From Lysobacterales bacterium UBA5700 (GTDB taxonomy: Bacteria > Pseudomonadota > Gammaproteobacteria > Xanthomonadales > Xanthomonadaceae): a stretch of 11,446 bases of DNA. The notes below the pieces were generated by a model that was given only the letters and a program-made list of their open reading frames with translations, ran no database searches and was not told the origin of the DNA. Location: assembly GCA_002420085.1 (NCBI GenBank), contig DIHI01000100.1, positions 1,660 to 13,105 on the forward strand. The letters are read 5' to 3'. The position numbers and the translations under genes were made by a program. Of this stretch, positions 1 through 5,241 are shown one piece after another (position 1 is the first letter of the stretch; every line of letters starts with the position of its first letter).

Positions 1-159
1 ATCGGCTCGACCGCCGGTCTGCACGCGATCGATCGCATGTTGCAGGACGGCTATGCGCGCGGCGCCTCGACCGAGCAACTGGCCCCGCTGTGGCACGCTC
101 GCGAGCGTCTGGCCAGCAACAGTCCAGCACCATTGCCCGCCCGGCCGGTGCGCCTGTGA
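1..159 (+). CDS. C-terminal fragment of an unidentified protein (5' end outside window)
   Basis: An open frame enters from the left edge in frame 1 and ends at a TGA (157-159), giving 52 visible residues that begin IGSTAGLHAIDRM and end PARPVRL. Third codon positions are almost all G or C, as in the confirmed genes here, which supports real coding. The fragment looks helical and amphipathic up to about residue 38 (ending near HARERLA) and then has a Pro/Ala-rich, probably disordered tail. I do not recognise the family from this piece; the helical end loosely recalls the C-termini of patatin-like phospholipases, but that is only an impression. It lies 115 bases upstream of the PDZ-protein gene on the same strand, and I see no convincing terminator between them. 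Confidence 0.6.
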   Translation: MGSTAGLHAIDRMLQDGYARGASTEQLAPLWHARERLASNSPAPLPARPVRL

Positions 160-274
160 TGTCGTCTGCGCTCGCTACGCCGTTGTCACCGCCGTTGCCG
201 TTCCCACCACGACCACGCCCGACGCCATGCCCGAGGCTGTGTCGCCGTCTGAAGTCCTGCATCGGAGATTCGCG

Positions 275-1237
275 ATGAAATCCACTTTTCTGGCACCGAT
301 CATCGACCAACCCGGCGTTCATTGGCTCAGGGTATCGGTGCTGATGCTGTTGCTGGCAAGCAGCGCCGAGGCCGCAGGCCAGGCGACCGAGCCGACACCC
401 GCTAACGCGACCGGCCCTGGCCATGCCCGTGTCCATGACGTCGTGCAGCACACCATCGATTCGACCCTGATCGCGCTGTCCGAGCAGGGAGTGTTCGCCG
501 CAGCCCCGGATTCACCCTTGACTGTCAGTTCGGCGCCGGCAATCCATTACGAGCTTGGCGCGGTGATCGATCTGGCCGCCAGTGATGGCGACGGTCTGCC
601 GGTGCTGGCCGTGACGCCGGGCTCCAGCGCCGAACGCATGGGCATCCTTGCCGGCGATCGGTTTCATGTGCTCAACGACCTGCGTCTTCCGACTGAAGCT
701 GGCTCGGCGGCAACCACGGCACAGGCGATCGGGGCGGCCATTGCCGGACGTGAAGGTGCCATCGAACTGACCGTGTTGCGTGCCGGTGTCGAACATGTCC
801 TGCATGGCCGGGCACAGCCGGTCACCATCCCCGGTTACACCCTGCAGATTGCCGCCGACACCGAGAATCGCTGCGGACGAGTGAGCGTATTCCCGGCGAT
901 GGCTCGCAGTGAACGCCTGTTTCCGCTGACCCTGCGCCGTGTCGATGGTGTCGAAATCGTGATCGGCCCACCCGGCTCCATCCGCGTCGAACCGGGACGG
1001 CGCCGGTTGTTGCTCTCCGAAGCCATTCCCGAAGTCGAATTCAACAGCATCGAATTGAAACAACGCACGCAGCTTCGCAACCGGCGGATGGCCGAGTTCA
1101 AGACCCTGGAGATCGACATCCTGCCAGGGTTCACCTATTACCTGGCCGCCCACCTGCACGACCCGCCGCGTCGGATCATCGACAACGGCTACTGGCAACC
1201 GGTGATCTGGCGGATCCGCCGGGCGTCCTGCCGCTGA
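275..1237 (+). CDS. Exported PDZ-domain protein with an unnamed C-terminal domain
   Basis: The 320-residue product is predicted to be exported. Residues 17-33 are a hydrophobic stretch (LRVSVLMLLLASS) followed by an AEA-type signal-peptidase I site near residue 33; the n-region before it is unusually long. Residues 92-185 look like a PDZ domain: a YELGAVI carboxylate-loop-like segment, then VTPGSSAERMGILAGDRF, typical of bacterial PDZ domains. Residues 200-320 form a second domain that is shared, without gaps, with the next gene's product. No protease catalytic motif is present, so this is not a DegS/HtrA protease. The only two cysteines are C200 and C319, at the two ends of the second domain, suggesting a disulfide. 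The start at 275 was chosen because GGAGA (264-268) lies 6 bases upstream and a signal peptide follows; in-frame starts at 53 and 227 are less likely. Function is unknown; a periplasmic binding or scaffold role is inference. Confidence 0.8.
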   Translation: MKSTFLAPIIDQPGVHWLRVSVLMLLLASSAEAAGQATEPTPANATGPGHARVHDVVQHTIDSTLIALSEQGVFAAAPDSPLTVSSAPAIHYELGAVIDLAASDGDGLPVLAVTPGSSAERMGILAGDRFHVLNDLRLPTEAGSAATTAQAIGAAIAGREGAIELTVLRAGVEHVLHGRAQPVTIPGYTLQIAADTENRCGRVSVFPAMARSERLFPLTLRRVDGVEIVIGPPGSIRVEPGRRRLLLSEAIPEVEFNSIELKQRTQLRNRRMAEFKTLEIDILPGFTYYLAAHLHDPPRRIIDNGYWQPVIWRIRRASCR

Positions 1238-1336
1238 GTGCTCATACCGAGCCCGCCATTCCATCCATTCGGCACGGTCATCGACCCTGCCCCCAACCCG
1301 CCTTCGGGCGACCACCCCACACCTGGAGCAGTCACC

Positions 1337-1810
1337 ATGAAACTACCCGTGTTCCTCATGCTAGCCAGTCTCACCGCCGGTTCTGTGGCACTGGCACAAT
1401 CCGGCACCGACCTGGCTGCCGTTCCCGCCAGCAGTGAAGCCGGTTGCGGCCGGATCAGCAGCTTCACTTCGATGCCACGCAGCGAAGGTCTGTTCCCGAT
1501 CGTACTGCGTCGGATCGATGGCAAGGAGATCGCCGGTGGCGGCTCGCCAGCCGTCAAGGTTTCGGCCGGCAGCCACAGTCTGATGGTGGCCGACGCCATT
1601 CCTCCGGTCGAGTTCAACAGCACCGAGCGTGCGGGCCTGCGCCAGTTGCGCAATCGCCGGATGGCACAGTTCAAGACATTCGAGGTCGTGGTCGAGCCGA
1701 ACACCACCTACTACCTCGCCGCCAAGCTGGCACCGTATCCGCGCGATGTCATCAACAATGCCCATTGGCAACCGGTCATCTGGCGAACCCGATCGGAGCG
1801 TTGCCGCTGA
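1337..1810 (+). CDS. Small exported protein, solo version of the neighbouring protein's C-terminal domain
   Basis: The 157-residue product has a classic signal peptide (MKLPVFLMLASLTAGSVALA, cleavage probably ALA|Q at 20/21). The mature part is almost entirely one domain (residues 37-157). By hand alignment, 66 of 121 residues equal residues 200-320 of the PDZ protein upstream, with no gaps. Shared landmarks include CGR, RSE-LFP, VEFNS, QLRNRRMA, FKT, TYYLAA, WQPVIWR and the terminal CR. Its only two cysteines, C37 and C156, match those of the partner. The pattern of V-x-x-G-x-H-x-L followed by a TYYLAA strand recalls small beta-sandwich domains such as DUF2846-like proteins, but I cannot assign a family. 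GGAG at 1325-1328 is 8 bases before the ATG. The gap to pdxJ is 25 bases, so co-transcription is likely. Function is unknown. Confidence 0.8.
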   Translation: MKLPVFLMLASLTAGSVALAQSGTDLAAVPASSEAGCGRISSFTSMPRSEGLFPIVLRRIDGKEIAGGGSPAVKVSAGSHSLMVADAIPPVEFNSTERAGLRQLRNRRMAQFKTFEVVVEPNTTYYLAAKLAPYPRDVINNAHWQPVIWRTRSERCR

Positions 1811-1835
1811 TCGGATTTGCCGTTAGCCTGCCGCG

Positions 1836-2594
1836 ATGACCACCGCACTCAGTGTCAACCTCAACAAGATCGCCGTCCTGCGCAACTCGCGGGGCGGCAG
1901 CGAGCCTTCGATCGAACTGGCTGCCGAGACCGTGATCGCAGCAGGCGCCCACGGCATCACCGTGCATCCGCGTCCCGATGCCCGGCACATCCGCAGCGAC
2001 GACGTCGCATCCCTGGCCGCCATCACCCGCAGACGGGTCGAGTTCAACATCGAGGGCAACCCGTTTGCGCCGCCACGGCCGGGCTATCCCGGTCTGCTGG
2101 CCCTGGCCCGATTGCATCGGCCCGACCAGATCACCCTGGTTCCCGATGACGATGGACAACTGACCTCGGATCACGGCTACCAACTCGAACACGACGGCGC
2201 ACGGCTGGCGCCCGTGGTGCAGGCATTCCGCGAGATCGGCTGTCGGGTCAGCCTGTTCGTCGATGTCGGTGCCGACCACTTCGAGATTGCACGGCGTATC
2301 GGCGTGGATCGGGTCGAACTGTATACCGGTCCCTATGCCGAAGCCCATCGACAGGCCGGTGATACCGTGAACCCCGTGCTGGGGCAGTACCGCGACACCG
2401 CCCAGGCTGCTGCCCGGGCCGGCCTGGCCATCAATGCCGGCCACGATCTCAGTCAGGCCAATCTCGGTGATTTTCTGCGCGCCGTACCGCAGGTCGCCGA
2501 AGTCTCGATCGGGCACGCGCTGATCGGCGAGGCGCTGTACGACGGCCTGGCAACCACCGTCCGCCGTTATCTGAACGTGATCGCCCAGGTCTGA
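1836..2594 (+). CDS. pdxJ: Pyridoxine 5'-phosphate synthase PdxJ
   Basis: PdxJ is a cytoplasmic TIM-barrel enzyme that condenses 1-deoxy-D-xylulose 5-phosphate with 3-amino-2-oxopropyl phosphate to pyridoxine 5'-phosphate, the ring-closing step of DXP-dependent vitamin B6 synthesis. The 252-residue length fits the family (E. coli 243). Expected active-site and phosphate-binding residues are visible by comparison with E. coli PdxJ: N8, R19, H44 and R46 in [13 protein letters not shown]51, E73 in NIEGN, E161 in VELYTG, H203 in NAGHDLS and H227 in SIGHALIG. At the E. coli DXP-contact pair D11-H12 this protein has N10-K11 ([15 protein letters not shown]), the signature of a known PdxJ subfamily found in Xanthomonadales and other groups. 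The ATG at 1836 has only a weak ribosome-binding site, so translation may depend partly on the gene 25 bases upstream. It converges on exbD2 across a shared hairpin. Confidence 0.96.
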   Translation: MTTALSVNLNKIAVLRNSRGGSEPSIELAAETVIAAGAHGITVHPRPDARHIRSDDVASLAAITRRRVEFNIEGNPFAPPRPGYPGLLALARLHRPDQITLVPDDDGQLTSDHGYQLEHDGARLAPVVQAFREIGCRVSLFVDVGADHFEIARRIGVDRVELYTGPYAEAHRQAGDTVNPVLGQYRDTAQAAARAGLAINAGHDLSQANLGDFLRAVPQVAEVSIGHALIGEALYDGLATTVRRYLNVIAQV

Positions 2595-2643
2595 ACGGTG
2601 GCCTGCAGCCGGCTTCGCACGAAATCGAATGGACCAGGGGCCG

Positions 2644-2678
2644 AAAACGACGACGCCGCCCGATTGGGCGGCGTTGTC
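2644..2678 (-). terminator. Intrinsic terminator of the tonB-exbB-exbD1-exbD2 operon, possibly bidirectional
   Basis: Positions 2649-2661 pair with 2666-2678 around a GATT loop, giving a 13-bp stem with one G-T pair and a GC-rich core (ACGCCGCCC / GGGCGGCGT). Read on the minus strand, one G and then TTTT (complement of 2647-2644) follow the stem, as expected for a rho-independent terminator of exbD2 (stop at 2728-2730). On the plus strand the hairpin starts 54 bases after the pdxJ stop but is followed by TGAAGC rather than a T-run. It may therefore end pdxJ transcripts less efficiently or act with rho. Confidence 0.75.
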
Positions 2679-2727
2679 TGAAGCTTCTGGCTATCACACC
2701 CCACCGAAAATCGCAGGGGCGTGAGAC

Positions 2728-3141
2728 TCAGAGCGCGTTCGATTCCACGAAGCCGATTTTTTCCATACCGGCGTTTTTGGCGGTCGCCAGCACGTCGGCC
2801 AGAACCTGATAGCTGACCTCTGGGCTGGTTTCCAACTCCAGGGTTGGCTGTGGGTCACGCCCGGCCTCGACCTGAAGCTGCATGCCCAGTGCTGCCATCG
2901 GCAGGGGCGAGCCATCCCAGAACAACTGCCCCATCTGATCGATGCGCAGACGGATCGGCGGCGGCGGATCCTTGGGCGGTTCGAGGTTCTTGGTGGGCTG
3001 GGGCAGGTCGATGTCGATGTTGTAGGTCATCGCCGGTGCCGTCACCATGAAGATGATGAGCAACACCAGCAGGACGTCGATCAGCGGAACGACATTCATG
3101 TCGCTCTTCGCGCCCTTGCCGCCGGATACCGTGAATGCCAT
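2728..3141 (-). CDS. exbD2: ExbD/TolR-family biopolymer transport protein (second copy, ExbD2)
   Basis: The 137-residue product is a single-span inner-membrane protein with a short cytoplasmic N-terminus, one membrane helix (about residues 17-37, NVVPLIDVLLVLLIIFMVT) and a periplasmic C-terminal domain. The membrane aspartate essential for proton-driven work in the ExbD/TolR family is D22 (equivalent to E. coli ExbD D25). It is the last gene of the operon, 17 bases after exbD1, with GGGAG before its ATG. After the membrane helix it differs clearly from ExbD1, including a PPKDPPPPIRL proline stretch near residues 55-65. In Xanthomonas campestris the analogous exbD2 was reported as dispensable for iron uptake but needed for other TonB-linked functions; whether that holds here is inference. 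The name follows that gene order. Confidence 0.92.
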   Translation of the reverse strand: MAFTVSGGKGAKSDMNVVPLIDVLLVLLIIFMVTAPAMTYNIDIDLPQPTKNLEPPKDPPPPIRLRIDQMGQLFWDGSPLPMAALGMQLQVEAGRDPQPTLELETSPEVSYQVLADVLATAKNAGMEKIGFVESNAL

Positions 3142-3158
3142 GGTCGTTGCTCCCGTGC

Positions 3159-3572
3159 TCAGTCCGATGGGGTCGCCACGAAGGCGATCTTGCGGATACC
3201 CGACAGACGTGCCGTGCGCATCACATCCTGAATGATCCGATACTTGGTATCACTGTCGGCACGAATATCGACCTGCGGCTGCGGCTGTTTCTGGGCTTCG
3301 ATCGCCAACTGCGATTCCAGCAGTTGGCTGTTGATCGGCTGGTCGTTCCAGTAGATCTCACCGTTGGCGCGAACCGCCAGGGTGATCGGCTGGATCGGCT
3401 TTTCGGCCTGTTCCTTCAGGGTCGCCTCCGGCAGTTCGACCTTGACCTTGTGCGCCATCAGCGGGGTGGTGACCATGAAGATGATCAGCATCACCAGCAT
3501 GACATCGACCAAGGGCACGACATTGGGTTCGGTGAACCCGCTGTCGCCGGAATCATTCGTGCTGAACGCCAT
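3159..3572 (-). CDS. exbD1: ExbD/TolR-family biopolymer transport protein (first copy, ExbD1)
   Basis: The 137-residue product has the ExbD layout: a short cytoplasmic tail, one membrane helix (about residues 17-38, NVVPLVDVMLVMLIIFMVT) carrying the proton-pathway aspartate D23, and a periplasmic domain ending near IRKIAFVATPSD. It partners ExbB in the pentamer/dimer motor that energises TonB. It lies 28 bases downstream of exbB and 17 bases upstream of exbD2. The helices of ExbD1 and ExbD2 are very similar, while the periplasmic halves diverge (VELPEATLKEQAEKP here), consistent with an old duplication that split by partner or job. Confidence 0.93.
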   Translation of the reverse strand: MAFSTNDSGDSGFTEPNVVPLVDVMLVMLIIFMVTTPLMAHKVKVELPEATLKEQAEKPIQPITLAVRANGEIYWNDQPINSQLLESQLAIEAQKQPQPQVDIRADSDTKYRIIQDVMRTARLSGIRKIAFVATPSD

Positions 3573-3600
3573 TGCCTGTCTCCGTCGGATCGGCCATCAA

Positions 3601-4437
3601 TCAACGACCGCCGGTCTGCGGACCGCCGGTTGCGTAGGAGTCATGCAGGTCGTGGGCGAACGTGTCGAACTTCTCGTTGGTATTGCGGTTGGCCCGGTTG
3701 AAGGCGTTGTAGGCAATGACCGCAGGGATCGCCACGAACAGACCGATGGCGGTCATGATCAGCGCCTCACCGACCGGTCCGGCGACCGCTTCGATGGACG
3801 ACTGGCCACTGGCGCCGATCGCGATCAGGGCGTGGTAGATGCCCCACACGGTGCCGAGCAGACCGACGAACGGCGCCGTCGAACCGACCGTGGCCAGCAG
3901 GGTCATGCCGGTTTCGAGACGGGCGCTTTCACGGGCGACTGCCTGACGAAGGGCGCGGTCGATGAACTCGGACCGGTTGAGCACTTCGCTCAGACGCGAG
4001 GACTCACCGCTCTTGTCATGGCGCTGGGCGGCATTGTGCGCATCCAGGGCAATCTTCGAGAACGGCTCGTTCTTCGGCTGCTGCTCCATCAGTTGGGCCG
4101 CCTCTTCGCGATTGGCGGCCTGCCAGAAGCCACGGACCACACGATCGGCGCGGGAGTTGATGACCGCATTCTTGATCGCATTGATCACGGTGAAGTACCA
4201 CGAACTGAGCGACATGACGATCAGCGTGATCAGCACCGCCCACCCGACCGAGTCGAGGTTGGCGATCATGTGGTCGAAACCCATCTGCTGGAACGCCGCT
4301 GCGTCGCTGTCGGTCAGGCCGGTGCCCAGCGTGCTGGTGGTCTGTTGTGCCGGGGTCGCCGCCAGGGTGCTGGCCGGGCTCGCGGCGGCAGGCGCGGCCT
4401 GCTCTACGGTTGCGGTGGTGTCGGTGTCCTGAAGCAT
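3601..4437 (-). CDS. exbB: MotA/TolQ/ExbB proton-channel family protein ExbB
   Basis: The 278-residue product is the three-helix inner-membrane channel subunit of the TonB energy-transduction complex. Visible elements are a first membrane helix at about 64-84 (GWAVLITLIVMSL), a large cytoplasmic loop (about 85-178), and paired helices at about 180-203 (STAPFVGLLGTVWGIYHAL) and 225-245 (EALIMTAIGLFVAIPAVIAY). E224 in PVGEALIMTAIGL corresponds to the functionally critical E176 of E. coli ExbB. The first 60 or so residues form an Ala/Thr/Gln-rich, low-complexity extension before helix 1, without a cleavable signal peptide. AGGGTAGG precedes the ATG. It lies 15 bases downstream of tonB and is followed by two exbD genes. 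Confidence 0.94.
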   Translation of the reverse strand: MLQDTDTTATVEQAAPAAASPASTLAATPAQQTTSTLGTGLTDSDAAAFQQMGFDHMIANLDSVGWAVLITLIVMSLSSWYFTVINAIKNAVINSRADRVVRGFWQAANREEAAQLMEQQPKNEPFSKIALDAHNAAQRHDKSGESSRLSEVLNRSEFIDRALRQAVARESARLETGMTLLATVGSTAPFVGLLGTVWGIYHALIAIGASGQSSIEAVAGPVGEALIMTAIGLFVAIPAVIAYNAFNRANRNTNEKFDTFAHDLHDSYATGGPQTGGR

Positions 4438-4452
4438 AGCGCCTACCCTTGA

Positions 4453-5118
4453 TTAAGCATCACTGAGTTTGAAGGAGATCGGGACCAATACCCAGCCGGC
4501 GACCGGCTGGCCATTCTTGAGGCCCGGGTTGAACTTCCAGGTTTTGACCGCGTCCATCGCGGCCCGGTCAAGCAGCCGGGAGCGGCTGGATTTTTCGATT
4601 TCGATGGTCGTTGGGTCGCCATTGATATCGACCAGCACCCGCAGCAGCACCTCGCCTTCCTCGCGGCGACGCAGGGCCTGTGGCGGATAGCGCGGCGGCC
4701 GCATGCGCCGGTAGCTCTGGTCTTCCGACGGACCGTAGTCAGCCGGCGGTGCCGGAGGAGCGGGTGGCGCCGGTGGCGGGGCTTCGACTGCCATCGGGCT
4801 GGGATCCTCGAACACCACCGGCGGCTCCGGCGGCGGCGGGGCCGGGGTCGGCCGTGGCCGCTCGATCACCTTCGGCGGTGGCCGCTTCGGCGGCTCCGGC
4901 GGCGGCGGCGGCGGCGGCGGTGGCGGCGGCGGTGGTTCGATGAAGGTCACCTGCACCACCTGTTCTTCGTCCTCTTCGGCTTCCTCGGTTCCGAACGGAA
5001 GCATGAGGAACATGAACACGGTGATGTGAACGCCGATCGCACAGGCGATGCCGGCCACCCGCGCCCAACTGAACGTTGCGCCGGTCTCTTCTTCTTCGTT
5101 GATGAACGTCTGCGTCAT
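4453..5118 (-). CDS. tonB: Energy transducer TonB
   Basis: The 221-residue product spans the inner membrane once and reaches across the periplasm to TonB-dependent outer-membrane receptors. It has an acidic cytoplasmic N-terminus, one membrane helix (about 20-41), an acidic patch (EEAEEDEE), then a proline-rich linker (about 61-126) with 13 consecutive prolines at 62-74, and a C-terminal TonB domain (about 140-221) with the hallmark RYPPQALRRREEGEV and KTWKFNPG motifs. The membrane histidine H31 matches H20 of the E. coli SxxxH motif, but the serine position is alanine (A27). It is the first gene of tonB-exbB-exbD1-exbD2. Its ribosome-binding site is weak, and a candidate promoter lies about 80 bases upstream. 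Confidence 0.95.
   Translation of the reverse strand: MTQTFINEEEETGATFSWARVAGIACAIGVHITVFMFLMLPFGTEEAEEDEEQVVQVTFIEPPPPPPPPPPPPPEPPKRPPPKVIERPRPTPAPPPPEPPVVFEDPSPMAVEAPPPAPPAPPAPPADYGPSEDQSYRRMRPPRYPPQALRRREEGEVLLRVLVDINGDPTTIEIEKSSRSRLLDRAAMDAVKTWKFNPGLKNGQPVAGWVLVPISFKLSDA
4897..4935 (-). repeat. CCG trinucleotide run encoding 13 prolines in tonB
   Basis: Thirteen successive proline codons, eleven CCG and two CCA, form an almost pure (GGC)n/(CCG)n tract inside the tonB linker. Such in-frame triplet tracts are prone to slippage, and gain or loss of units would change linker length by single prolines without breaking the frame. The two CCA interruptions may stabilise it. Confidence 0.85.
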
Positions 5119-5199
5119 GGAATCCAGTCGTCTCGTCGCCGTGGCGGTGTTCGTTATCGTTTCCGGGAAACCGCCCCGGGTTCAGCGGGAGGGTGCGAG

Positions 5200-5227
5200 T
5201 CTATACCATTCCGACCGGAATGGTCAT
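5200..5227 (-). promoter_or_regulatory. Candidate sigma70-type promoter of the tonB operon with an embedded dyad
   Basis: On the minus strand TATAGA (5205-5200) is preceded directly by TGG (5208-5206), an extended -10 arrangement. ATGACC (5227-5222) lies 16 bases upstream and matches TTGACA at four of six positions. A perfect 7-bp inverted repeat, CCATTCC/GGAATGG (5206-5212 and 5217-5223, loop of four), fills most of the spacer and touches both hexamers, a position suited to an operator. It does not resemble a Fur box. The site starts 14 bases past the TPR gene's stop codon and would give a 5' leader of about 75 bases for tonB. A T-run is absent, which argues against a terminator. Confidence 0.45.
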
Positions 5228-5241
5228 CACCCGTTCACGGT

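Noticed and set aside
53..274. N-terminal extension of the PDZ protein to a start at 53 or 227
   Set aside because: The extension overlaps the end of the upstream gene, is cysteine- and proline-rich unlike the rest, and would bury the signal peptide; GGAGA 6 bases before 275 fits better.
1299..1310. CGCC-TTCG-GGCG mini-hairpin between the two paralogues
   Set aside because: A stem of only 4 bp with no T-run; too small to call a terminator or regulatory RNA.
512..1315. 267-codon minus-strand frame opposite the PDZ protein
   Set aside because: The plus-strand reading has a signal peptide, a PDZ domain and a paralogue next door, while the minus-strand reading has no such support.
3364..4452. 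362-codon plus-strand frame opposite exbB and exbD1
   Set aside because: It is antisense to well-conserved ExbB/ExbD sequence and has an arginine/glycine-rich composition typical of shadow frames.
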